DNA of 17,370 nucleotides. It comes from a bacterium (lineage in GTDB: Bacteria > AUK180). The position numbers and the translations under genes are program-made. A model generated the notes under the pieces. The model ran no database searches. It was not told the origin of the DNA and was given only the letters and a program-made list of their open reading frames with translations. Below are positions 1 through 7,915 of this stretch, piece after piece. Location of the stretch: the NCBI GenBank assembly GCA_021162505.1, contig JAGGYO010000350.1, positions 1-17,370 of the forward strand. Direction: 5' to 3'. The stretch's first letter is position 1; each line of letters starts with the position of its first letter.

Positions 1-1459
1 GAGCAATGGATATCCTTTGTTGTTGCCCTCCTGATATGGCTTTCCCGCCGGTTCCAATCTTATTTTCAAGATCCATATTATATTCAATGAGATCATTTTT
101 AAATAAAGATATATCAATTGCTTCAAGTATCTTTTTTTCAGTTATCCGATTCTTATGAAATGTAATATTTTCCCTTATTGTGGTTGAAAAGAGGTAGTTG
201 CCTTGGGGAGTATAGCCGAAAAGTTTATTTATTGAGTTATAATCAATCTCTCCTATACTAATATTATCAATGAGAATTTCCCCTTTATCGGGTTGAACAA
301 TGCTTATAATAAGCTTTAACAATGTCGTTTTACCGGACCCCACATCGCCAACGATCCCTATTTTTTCACCTGATCTTATTTCAAGATCAATGTCTTCTAA
401 TATGGGATTGTTCCTTGTCCCGCAAGATATATTTTGTAATATTATATTATTTTCAAAGTTTTCTTTTTTTAAATGTCTTTCAACAAATTCCAAATGCTTC
501 GGGGACTGTATCTCACTTAATCTATCAATATAGGCACGAGAACGAGCATAGGAGACAACAAAAAAGCCCAAACTGAACATTGGTTCAATAAGTATTGTTA
601 AATAGGTTACAAAAGCAACAAAATCACCAAGAGAAAGTTTTCCCGAAACAGCAATTCTTCCCCCGAAGAATAAAAACAGAACAATGCTTAGCGTAATTCC
701 CGTACCGTAAGCAAGATCAACGGATCTTTCATATTTTATGGCATCAATTTCTTTTATTTTGCGTTCTTTAAGTAAATCTCTCAACATTTTACTGAAAACG
801 GGAATCCTGTTTTTTGTTTTCACGAGAATGATACCCGAAAAAGAAGTCCCGATAAAATTACTTACTTTGGAGATAAAATCCTGAACGACCCTGAATTTCT
901 TTCTCAATTTTTCTTCAGTGGTAAAAAGAAGGATCACTATAATTGAAAATAAAGGAACCATTGAAATAACGGTCAAAATAATGTTCATTTGCAATAGAAT
1001 GATAGTTCCAAAAACAACCAGGAACAAGCCCTCTATCCCGCGAAATATACCTGATGATAAAAACCAGGACAAACTCTCATTATCAACAACAAGGCGTGTA
1101 GAAATATCCCCCGAATCAAAATCTTGAAAAAAAACATTTTTATATGTGAAAAATTTTGTAAATGCTCTGTCTCGGGTCTCATTTGCAAATATTAAGTTCA
1201 TCTTCAATCGGCTTTGCTGTAAGATTGAATATACAATGGCAATGCCTATTCCTGATAGGACCAAGAGAATCACATATTTTTTTAAAATTTCCGGTTCAAT
1301 ATGGTTTTGTAATCCGTTAATAATATATTTTAATAAATAGGGATAGTATAGAACAATGGCAGTATTTAAAAGGGTAAAGAATGTGAGAAAAATTGAAAAC
1401 TTCCAATAAGGTTTCCAACGATCAACTATAAAATCAAAATATTTTTTATTATCCTTCAT
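1..1459 (-). CDS. ABC exporter half-transporter, canonical-signature subunit (partial, 3' end beyond window)
   Basis: Fused permease-ATPase of the multidrug/lipid exporter type, acting in the inner membrane. I translated it by eye from ATG at 1459; about 486 codons stay open to the left edge. The N-terminal half (about residues 15-300) is rich in hydrophobic helices typical of a six-helix exporter domain. The ATPase domain follows, with Walker A GDVGSGKT at about residues 371-378 and a canonical signature SGGQQQ at about 476-481. Walker B, D-loop and H-loop lie outside the window. The start overlaps the end of the upstream ABC gene by 11 bp with only a weak Shine-Dalgarno, so translation is probably coupled. 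Adjacent half-transporters of this type usually form a heterodimer. The substrate cannot be read from the sequence. Confidence 0.93.
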   Translation of the reverse strand, partial: MKDNKKYFDFIVDRWKPYWKFSIFLTFFTLLNTAIVLYYPYLLKYIINGLQNHIEPEILKKYVILLVLSGIGIAIVYSILQQSRLKMNLIFANETRDRAFTKFFTYKNVFFQDFDSGDISTRLVVDNESLSWFLSSGIFRGIEGLFLVVFGTIILLQMNIILTVISMVPLFSIIVILLFTTEEKLRKKFRVVQDFISKVSNFIGTSFSGIILVKTKNRIPVFSKMLRDLLKERKIKEIDAIKYERSVDLAYGTGITLSIVLFLFFGGRIAVSGKLSLGDFVAFVTYLTILIEPMFSLGFFVVSYARSRAYIDRLSEIQSPKHLEFVERHLKKENFENNIILQNISCGTRNNPILEDIDLEIRSGEKIGIVGDVGSGKTTLLKLIISIVQPDKGEILIDNISIGEIDYNSINKLFGYTPQGNYLFSTTIRENITFHKNRITEKKILEAIDISLFKNDLIEYNMDLENKIGTGGKAISGGQQQRISIA

Positions 1460-3194
1460 TATTGTTTTCCATTATATCACTGTAGTTCTTATAAATGTTG
1501 CCTTTTGCCAGCAATTCAGTATGTGTACCTCTTTCCACGATTTCTCCGTTCCTGATTACAAATATTGTTTGAGAATCCTTAATGGTAGAAATTCGGTGTG
1601 CTATGGCGATCATAGTGGTATCTTTTGCAATATATTTTAGAGCATCAACGATCTTTTTTTCATATTTTGCATCAATAGTTGAAGTTGCTTCATCAAGAAT
1701 AAAGATCTTCGGTTTAAAAATTGATGCACGAACAATGTTCAATAATTGCTGCTCCCCTTTTGAAAAATTTTTACCACCTTCCGAGACCCGTGAATTCAAT
1801 CCCTTATCCGTTCTTTCTATAATATCCATTATACCGATCTTTTTACACATATTAAGCACTTTACTTTGAGAAACGGAATTATCAAAAAATTTCAGATTGT
1901 CTAATAGGGTTCCAGGAAATAAAAAAATGTCCTGTGAGATATAACCGATAAATTTTCTCCATTTTTCTGTATTTATATCTCCTATATTGATACCGTCAAT
2001 TAAAATTTCACCTTTATCGGGGGAGATCAGTTTTAATAGTAATTTTATAAGTGTGGTTTTCCCGCCGCCGGTTCTCCCGACAATGGCAATTTTACTCCCT
2101 GTTTTAATGGTCAAATTAATGTTTTTCAATACCTCCTTTTTCTTATCATATGAAAAGCATACATTTTTAAATTCAATAATATTTTCAAAGGTAGGGTTTC
2201 TCTCGCCTTTGAATTCAAGATTATCCATGTCTTTTTGCAATTCAAATATTCGTTCACTTGACGCCTTTGCTTTTTCAATAAAACCTATTTGATTGGCAAG
2301 ACGAAGAATGGGCTGAAAGAATTGTCTCATATAATTAATAAATAATACCAGGGTCCCAAAGGTCGCTGCTCCGATGAGTACAAGTTTCCCCCCGAACCAC
2401 AAAATAATTGCAATACCAATTATCTGCAGCATGGTGATGGAATTATAAAAGTAAATATTCAACGCTTCTGCTGTAAAACCTGTTTTATAGTAATAATGAT
2501 TTAAATCCTTTAATTTATTCTTTACAATATCGAGACGATTGAATATTTTTACGATTTCCATACCTTTAAAGTACTCCACTACAAACGATGATAGTTTTGC
2601 AATTGCCTCACGAAATTTTTTAAAAAGCGGTCGGGCAAATTTACTGTATAGGATTACCGTTAGTAAAAGGAAGGGGATGATAAAAATCAAAATATAGAGG
2701 AAAAGTTTTGCATTTATCTTCAACATTATAAAAATGATGCCTATAAGCATAAGAGAATCGGATATTAAGGTAATGGTATTAGATGTGAATAGCTGTCTAA
2801 TAGATTCTCCGTCGTTCTCAACACGGGATATAAGGGTTCCTTCGGTATTTTCCTGAAAAAAAGAATATGGTTTTTTTAGTATCTTATTAAATGTATCGCT
2901 TTTTATACGGATCATAATATTTTGTCCCAATTTTTCCATGATAATGGCAAGTTTGTAATTTATGTAGAACATAACTAAATAGAGAGCAAAATAAAAAATT
3001 GAGGATCGTGTTAAAATATTCATATTTTTACCAAGGATACCCTCATCAATAATAGATTTTAAAAAAAGTGGAGCAATAATGGAAAGGGCGGTTGATACAA
3101 GCAACATTAGCAATCCGAGGAATAGTGAAAATAACTCAGGTTTTAGGTAGAAAGTCCACCTTTTAATAATCTCTTTTGATTTCATATATTCCAT
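1449..3194 (-). CDS. ABC exporter half-transporter with degenerate signature motif
   Basis: Full-length 581-residue permease-ATPase fusion, the usual size for bacterial exporter halves. Residues 1-310 are a transmembrane domain. The ATPase has Walker A GRTGGGKTT at 373-381, Walker B ILDEAT with catalytic Glu502, and a conserved H-loop (AIAHRIS). Its signature reads FSKGEQQ rather than LSGGQ. The pairing of an intact Glu here with a canonical signature in the next gene resembles asymmetric heterodimers such as TM287/288, with this protein in the TM288 role. The first ATG (3194) has no Shine-Dalgarno. A second ATG at 3185 (giving MKSKEI..., 578 residues) lies 7-8 bases after a TATAAT box and may be the true, leaderless start. 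The substrate is unknown; the divergent TonB operon does not settle it. Confidence 0.95.
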   Translation of the reverse strand: MEYMKSKEIIKRWTFYLKPELFSLFLGLLMLLVSTALSIIAPLFLKSIIDEGILGKNMNILTRSSIFYFALYLVMFYINYKLAIIMEKLGQNIMIRIKSDTFNKILKKPYSFFQENTEGTLISRVENDGESIRQLFTSNTITLISDSLMLIGIIFIMLKINAKLFLYILIFIIPFLLLTVILYSKFARPLFKKFREAIAKLSSFVVEYFKGMEIVKIFNRLDIVKNKLKDLNHYYYKTGFTAEALNIYFYNSITMLQIIGIAIILWFGGKLVLIGAATFGTLVLFINYMRQFFQPILRLANQIGFIEKAKASSERIFELQKDMDNLEFKGERNPTFENIIEFKNVCFSYDKKKEVLKNINLTIKTGSKIAIVGRTGGGKTTLIKLLLKLISPDKGEILIDGINIGDINTEKWRKFIGYISQDIFLFPGTLLDNLKFFDNSVSQSKVLNMCKKIGIMDIIERTDKGLNSRVSEGGKNFSKGEQQLLNIVRASIFKPKIFILDEATSTIDAKYEKKIVDALKYIAKDTTMIAIAHRISTIKDSQTIFVIRNGEIVERGTHTELLAKGNIYKNYSDIMENNNEG

Positions 3195-3222
3195 TATACG
3201 ATATTTTATTAAATTTATTCAA
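3193..3222 (-). promoter_or_regulatory. Candidate promoter of the ABC transporter pair
   Basis: Read on the minus strand, TTGAAT (3222-3217), an 18-bp spacer and TATAAT (3198-3193). The -10 box overlaps the first possible ATG of the ABC gene. Transcription would then begin at about 3186, right beside the in-frame ATG at 3185. An alternative -10, TAAAAT at 3208-3203, would start transcription near the ATG at 3194 but has no good -35. Either way no Shine-Dalgarno precedes the start. Assignment is by motif only. Confidence 0.45.
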
Positions 3223-3229
3223 TTTTATA

Positions 3230-3276
3230 TTGACAAAAAAAAATAATTTTGATATAATATGCAATAATTAGGAGGT
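3230..3276 (+). promoter_or_regulatory. Sigma70-type promoter and ribosome binding site of the TonB receptor operon
   Basis: Consensus TTGACA (3230-3235), a 17-bp spacer and TATAAT (3253-3258), with transcription expected near 3265. A strong Shine-Dalgarno GGAGGT (3271-3276) follows. It sits 4 bases before the receptor ATG at 3281; an earlier ATG at 3277 directly abuts it and is in another frame. The match to consensus is nearly perfect, so high basal expression is likely unless a repressor intervenes. I see no clear operator palindrome in the short 5' leader. Confidence 0.85.
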
Positions 3277-3280
3277 ATGG

Positions 3281-5665
3281 ATGAAGAAATATATACTTCT
3301 TTCCTTAGTTCTCATTCTTGCGCTTTTCTCTGGTCCTATTTTTGCTGGAAATACAGGGAATATAAAAGGTAGGGTAATAGACGCAAAGACGAAAAAACCA
3401 TTGGTCAAGGCCAGGGTTATTTTGGTTGAACTTGCTTCTAAAGCAGAAACAGATGAAAATGGCGATTTTTTTATGACCGGTATTCCCATGGGTTTTTATT
3501 CCATAGCTATCTCCTATGTGGGCTATGAAGATTACCTGAAAACCGGTATCGCCGTTGGAACCGATTCAACATATCCCTTTGGAACAGCTAAAATGAAAAA
3601 AAAGGGCATATCCGGTGGTACTATTAAAGTTACAGCAACAAGGAAACTAATAAAAAGAGAGGTTGGTGTTAGCGAGACAGAGATCAGTGAAGATGAGCTC
3701 AAGGATGCACCGGTACCTGATTTTTTCAGAATGGCACAAACCGTTCCGGGTGTTGTCGGCAGCGGGGGGCAGCTTCATATTCGTGGCGGCCGTTCCGATG
3801 AGGTAAACTATATGGTGGACGGTATGACAATTAGGGATCCGGTAACCGGAACATTCGGCGGAACATTGAATACCAACTCAATCAAGAGTATTTCAATCAA
3901 GACGGGTGGATTTTCCGCAGAATACGGTGGCGCACTATCCGGTATTATAAATGTTGTTACCAAAGAAGGTGGTAGGAAAATGTCAGGAAGTTTCTCTTAT
4001 TATACGGGAAAAATGATTTGGGATACTGCGGATCAAGGTGATAAGGATATGCAATGGGAACTTGGCGGTCCTATCTCTATTTTTGGTAAAGATAAGAAAT
4101 TTCCATTTCTTTCATTTTATACATCAGGTTCCAGATTTATATCCGACCTTAAATGGCTATCAGATCCGTATCATAATACAAAGATAAATCTGGACAAATT
4201 CCTTGACGGATATTACGGTTCGGATGATAAGCAGGATTATTTGCATTGGCCGTGGGAAGACTTTATCGATACTTCATCTAAACTTACCTTACAGATCAGT
4301 CCAAAATTAAAGGTAAAACTTGGATTTCAATACTCCAGGGCTTATATTAATATTATGGCTCCTTCAGCGTATGCTACGGAAAATGTTGATAATCAACCCA
4401 CGCAATTTCAAAACAATGTTCAATACAATTTAGAATGGGATCATACGATCTCGTCATCTCTTTTCTATCAGATATTTATTTATAGATTTATGAATAATAT
4501 CAAGCTCAGCGTTCATGATAAAGAGCCTTGGGAATATGATTGGAGTTATGAACCGGAAGATAGAGATTATCCGGTTTATGAAGATAGAACATCCGTTCAA
4601 TATTCAATTAAAACTGATGTTGTTAACCAATTGAATACTGTTCATCAGATTAAAACAGGATTCAGTTATTCCTTATTTGATATTAGTGAAAACTATAGGT
4701 CATACCCCGGGGAAGCGGACAGTTATAGAGATGAATTTCACAGATATATGGATGAACAAGCATTTTATTTATTGGATTTAATGGATTGGGATCAGGATCT
4801 TGTTATGAACCTCGGTTTAAGATACGATAGAAGGCAATATGCAAAATCACAGTTTTCACCGAGAATGTTCATGACATTCGCAATTAATCCAAGAACAAAA
4901 TTCAGATTCAATTACGGTATATTTTACCAACCGCCTGCTGCAATGTATGTTCTTCAAGAAAAATATGATCAAGTACAGGATCAGAGCAATAATCAATATC
5001 TTGATGCCGAAAATTCAGTTAATTTCGAATATGGGATAGATTATTTATTGTCAGATCTTCTCAAAATGAGCATTAGTGCATATTATAAAAATACAAGCGA
5101 CCTTGTAAAATTCGTAGCCGGCAATTCAAGATTGAATGGCAATGATAGAGATATGCCCATGAATGCCGATCATTCATATTCTCAAGGACTGGAATTTCAA
5201 TTTACAAAAGCTTTTGGAAACAATTATTCATGGAGATTGGCTTATACATTATCAGATGCCAAAGGTACATCTTCAAACCCGTATATTTCCATTTCTGTAC
5301 TGCCTCCAAAGGAGTTCCCGCTTGATTGGGATATTACTCATAATCTTGTTTTCCAATTCCAGTATAATAATGGAGATCTAGGTGTAAATGCCATCGGCTA
5401 TTGGCATACGGGAGAACCATATACATCCGTTGACGGCAATAAAAAAGGACTTGTCAATGATGCAAGATTTCCTATCTACAAAAGAATTGATGCAACATTA
5501 TTCAAGTATCTGCCAATGAAATGGTTCGGATTGAAATATCGTTTATATTTTGAAATAACCAATTTATTCAATACGAGAAATATTACGGCATTATATGCAG
5601 ACGGCACGGCAAGGGCATACAGTACCCCTTCAAGAGCGAAGGCCGGTATTGATCTGACATTTTAA
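3281..5665 (+). CDS. TonB-dependent outer-membrane receptor with carboxypeptidase-regulatory-like N-domain
   Basis: Outer-membrane beta-barrel that imports an unknown ligand using energy from TonB. It is 794 residues. A signal peptide spans about 1-22 (Lys-Lys, hydrophobic core, cleavage after IFA). A carboxypeptidase-D regulatory-like domain follows (about 27-110; GNIKGRVIDA, ENGDFFMTGIP, YVGYEDY). A TonB-box-like segment (GTIKVTA) is near 115. The plug domain (about 125-230) carries QTVPGVV, LHIRGGRSDEVNYMVDG and GGALSGIINVVTKEGG. The rest is barrel, ending in a terminal Phe (GIDLTF), as expected for BAM-assembled barrels. The start follows a strong Shine-Dalgarno. ExbB, two ExbD and TonB lie directly downstream, so receptor and motor are probably co-expressed. 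No lipoprotein, hydrolase or siderophore gene hints at the substrate. Confidence 0.94.
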   Translation: MKKYILLSLVLILALFSGPIFAGNTGNIKGRVIDAKTKKPLVKARVILVELASKAETDENGDFFMTGIPMGFYSIAISYVGYEDYLKTGIAVGTDSTYPFGTAKMKKKGISGGTIKVTATRKLIKREVGVSETEISEDELKDAPVPDFFRMAQTVPGVVGSGGQLHIRGGRSDEVNYMVDGMTIRDPVTGTFGGTLNTNSIKSISIKTGGFSAEYGGALSGIINVVTKEGGRKMSGSFSYYTGKMIWDTADQGDKDMQWELGGPISIFGKDKKFPFLSFYTSGSRFISDLKWLSDPYHNTKINLDKFLDGYYGSDDKQDYLHWPWEDFIDTSSKLTLQISPKLKVKLGFQYSRAYINIMAPSAYATENVDNQPTQFQNNVQYNLEWDHTISSSLFYQIFIYRFMNNIKLSVHDKEPWEYDWSYEPEDRDYPVYEDRTSVQYSIKTDVVNQLNTVHQIKTGFSYSLFDISENYRSYPGEADSYRDEFHRYMDEQAFYLLDLMDWDQDLVMNLGLRYDRRQYAKSQFSPRMFMTFAINPRTKFRFNYGIFYQPPAAMYVLQEKYDQVQDQSNNQYLDAENSVNFEYGIDYLLSDLLKMSISAYYKNTSDLVKFVAGNSRLNGNDRDMPMNADHSYSQGLEFQFTKAFGNNYSWRLAYTLSDAKGTSSNPYISISVLPPKEFPLDWDITHNLVFQFQYNNGDLGVNAIGYWHTGEPYTSVDGNKKGLVNDARFPIYKRIDATLFKYLPMKWFGLKYRLYFEITNLFNTRNITALYADGTARAYSTPSRAKAGIDLTF

Positions 5666-5691
5666 ATTAAGAAATATAACAGGAGTCAACA

Positions 5692-6354
5692 ATGGGAGCA
5701 TTAGTAAGTTATTTTAAAGAAGGCGGACCTATAATGTGGGTCCTTTTAGCATTGTCCATTTTTGCATTATTTATTTTTTTTGAAAGGTTAATTACTTTTT
5801 TAAAGAAAAAAATAAATACAAGACAATTCTTGGGAATGCTTATTGATTTATTAGAGCAAGGCAAATTTGAAGCAGCATTGGATCTTTGTGAACAAACAAA
5901 GGGTCCTGTGGCAAAGGTTCTTCATGAGGGTCTTGTAAAATATTCAGATCTTGAAAAGATTTCAAGTTTAAAGATCAAATCCCAGGAAAAGAGAGATATG
6001 ATAGAAAAGACCATGGAAGCCGCCGCTACATTAGAACTATCCAATTTGGAAAAGGGACTTGTCTGGCTTGCAACAGTTGTTTCGCTTGCCCCTATTTTTG
6101 GGTTTACCGGAACCGTTACAGGTATGATCGGGGCTTTTAAAAACTTGGCATCCGCCGGCATGGGAGATCCATCCGTTGTTGCATCAGGTATTTCCGAAGC
6201 ATTGATCACAACCGCAACAGGACTATTGATCGCTGCACCGGTGCTTGTTATGTATAACTTTTTTGTTAATTTTCTGGATAGATTTACCTTTGATATTCAA
6301 GAATCATCAACGGTATTATTGGAAATTATTGAAGAAAAGGAGTTGAATAAATAA
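5692..6354 (+). CDS. exbB: ExbB/TolQ/MotA-family proton-channel protein
   Basis: Inner-membrane component of the motor that couples proton flow to TonB movement. It has 220 residues and three hydrophobic segments, as expected: GPIMWVLLALSIFALFIF near the N-terminus, LATVVSLAPIFGFTGTVTGM in the middle, and ALITTATGLLIAAPVLVMY near the C-terminus. The second matches the conserved P-x-x-G-x-x-GTVxGM region of the family. A charged cytoplasmic loop joins the first two. A Shine-Dalgarno (AGGAG) precedes the ATG 26 bp after the receptor gene. Its stop shares one base with the start of the next gene (TAATG). Because it sits with a receptor and TonB, ExbB is likelier than TolQ, but the two cannot be told apart on sequence alone. 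Confidence 0.93.
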   Translation: MGALVSYFKEGGPIMWVLLALSIFALFIFFERLITFLKKKINTRQFLGMLIDLLEQGKFEAALDLCEQTKGPVAKVLHEGLVKYSDLEKISSLKIKSQEKRDMIEKTMEAAATLELSNLEKGLVWLATVVSLAPIFGFTGTVTGMIGAFKNLASAGMGDPSVVASGISEALITTATGLLIAAPVLVMYNFFVNFLDRFTFDIQESSTVLLEIIEEKELNK

Positions 6355-6770
6355 TGAAGTTAGCCAAGAGAAGAAAACCGAGTACCGAGATCCCGGCATC
6401 ATCAATGTCAGACATAGCTTTTTTACTCATAATCTTCTTTATGGTTACCACCGTCTTTAATAAAGAACAGGGCTTGAATATTACACTTCCCGAAGCTACG
6501 AAACCAAAAGTCCTCGATCAAAATGTTATGCATATCGCTCTGAACAAAGACGATTATAAGGACGGCTTTGTATATGTAGAAGGTAAAAAATATCCTCTGG
6601 ATAATCTAACTCAGCAGCTCATGATAAAAAAAATGAGAAATCCGAATATTTCCGTTGTGCTGAAATCTGACGAAAGCGTTCCATATTTCTATATTAAAAA
6701 GATCCTTGATCTCGTACGAGATAGCTTGGTCTTTAAAGTTTCTCTTGCAGTTAAATTCAAGCAGAAGTAG
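6354..6770 (+). CDS. exbD: ExbD/TolR-family protein, first copy
   Basis: Partner of ExbB, with one transmembrane helix and a periplasmic domain; 138 residues. The N-terminus reads STEIPASSMSDIAFLLIIFF. Asp20 is the membrane-embedded proton-carrying aspartate of the family (Asp25 in E. coli ExbD). The periplasmic part (about 40-138) contains the SVVLKSDESVPYFYIKKILD region typical of ExbD, which places a strand and helix near the C-terminus. An AGGAG lies about 13 bases before the ATG, inside the end of exbB. The gene is paired with a second exbD immediately downstream. Confidence 0.92.
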   Translation: MKLAKRRKPSTEIPASSMSDIAFLLIIFFMVTTVFNKEQGLNITLPEATKPKVLDQNVMHIALNKDDYKDGFVYVEGKKYPLDNLTQQLMIKKMRNPNISVVLKSDESVPYFYIKKILDLVRDSLVFKVSLAVKFKQK

Positions 6771-6778
6771 GTGATATA

Positions 6779-7231
6779 ATGAAAATAAAGAAAAAAAATA
6801 AACCCAGTACTGAAATTCCCGCATCATCAATGTCTGATATCGCATTTTTGCTTATTATCTTTTTCATGCTCACTACTGTTTTTTCTCAAGAGCAAGGACT
6901 TAAATATCAATTACCGGATTCTACAAAGGAAGTTTCTTTGGACTCTAAAAATATAGAGATCATTGTTGACGAGAATTTTAATGTAACCTTTGACGGAATG
7001 CCCATTCCCAGTGATCAATTGGATCAGATAAGGGTCAATGTCCAAGCGAGGAAACTTATTAAAAAGGACATTTTTGTTATTATCAAGGTTGCTCCCAGAG
7101 CACCTTATAAGTATTTAATTGACATCATTGATGAAATATTACTGGGTGGTGTGGATAATATTGCTTTCCAGTCCACAGACGAATCCATGGAAGATTTCAA
7201 TTTTGAAAAAGATATGAGCAACCCACAATAG
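6779..7231 (+). CDS. exbD: ExbD/TolR-family protein, second copy
   Basis: A second ExbD paralogue of 150 residues. Residues 8-30 are nearly identical to the first copy (KPSTEIPASSMSDIAFLLII and on), including Asp20, while the periplasmic domains differ strongly and this copy has a longer acidic tail. The codons of the shared segment differ at many third positions. This is therefore an old duplication held by selection and not a recent tandem copy. It follows the first copy by 8 bp with an AGGTGAT Shine-Dalgarno. ExbB5-ExbD2 motors contain two ExbD chains, so the two copies could form a heterodimer in the pore; that is inference. Confidence 0.92.
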   Translation: MKIKKKNKPSTEIPASSMSDIAFLLIIFFMLTTVFSQEQGLKYQLPDSTKEVSLDSKNIEIIVDENFNVTFDGMPIPSDQLDQIRVNVQARKLIKKDIFVIIKVAPRAPYKYLIDIIDEILLGGVDNIAFQSTDESMEDFNFEKDMSNPQ

Positions 7232-7240
7232 GAGAATATT

Positions 7241-7915
7241 ATGTCCATGTTAGATACATTAAAAAAAGACCTTTTTGAAGAAGATAAGCAGGAAAAGAAA
7301 AATATGCTCATAGCAATTGGACTTGCCCTGCTATTTCATGTTTTGCTTTTTGTGGGCGTAAGGAATTTTGGCGGCAAACCCAAGGTATATGATCCCAATA
7401 AACACCGAAAAATATTTAAACCTTTAAATTATGTTATTCCCAAAAAGAAGATGGATGAGAAAAAAATAAAAAAGACAAATAATATCTATAAACCGAGAAA
7501 TAGACCAATCCCAAAAGCTGTTCCGGATCCGAAAATCGATGAAGATCAATTACCTGAAATCCCAAGGGATATGATAGAAGATGATGAAACCCTTTCGAAT
7601 ATAGATGTAGGTGCTATCATTCCTCCAATGGTAGTTCACAAGAATATACCCGCGTATCCGGAGATAGCAAGAACAATGGGTCTGGAAGGCACAACAAAGA
7701 TTGTCTGTACGCTGGATGAAGGCGGAAATGTTGTAAAGGTCCGTTTATTTAAAAGCTCTGGAGCAGATGCTTTGGACAAAGCTGCCCTGAATGCAGCAAA
7801 AAGATGTAGATTTACTCCAGCAATCCAAGGAGATCAAGCTGTTGGCGATATTGATGTTGAACTGACCTTTCAATTCAAACTTTCCGGTATTGAAATTACT
7901 ACAGAGGGACCATAA
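7241..7915 (+). CDS. tonB: TonB energy-transducing protein
   Basis: Spans the periplasm to pull on the receptor plug; 224 residues. A charged cytoplasmic stretch of about 20 residues precedes the single transmembrane anchor (about 22-40). The anchor contains His33, in the place of the functionally important His of E. coli TonB. A linker rich in Lys and Pro (about 45-115) follows. The C-terminal TonB domain (about 133-220) carries PAYPEIARTMGLEG, DEGGNVVKVRLFKSSG, DKAALNAAKRCRFTPA and a last strand (VELTFQFKL). AGGAG precedes the ATG, 9 bp after the second exbD. The 3' end overlaps the convergent AEC gene by 17 bp, with no visible terminator between them. Confidence 0.94.
   Translation: MSMLDTLKKDLFEEDKQEKKNMLIAIGLALLFHVLLFVGVRNFGGKPKVYDPNKHRKIFKPLNYVIPKKKMDEKKIKKTNNIYKPRNRPIPKAVPDPKIDEDQLPEIPRDMIEDDETLSNIDVGAIIPPMVVHKNIPAYPEIARTMGLEGTTKIVCTLDEGGNVVKVRLFKSSGADALDKAALNAAKRCRFTPAIQGDQAVGDIDVELTFQFKLSGIEITTEGP

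Noticed and set aside
1987..2292. Plus-strand open frame of 101 codons opposite the ABC ATPase domain
   Set aside because: It is antisense to the Walker A region of a clear ABC gene and has no promoter, ribosome binding site or family features of its own.
3195..3280. Operator or iron-regulator (Fur-like) box in the divergent region
   Set aside because: The AT-rich stretch gives loose partial matches to many such boxes, but I find no clear 19-bp inverted repeat, so no iron-uptake role is claimed for the receptor.
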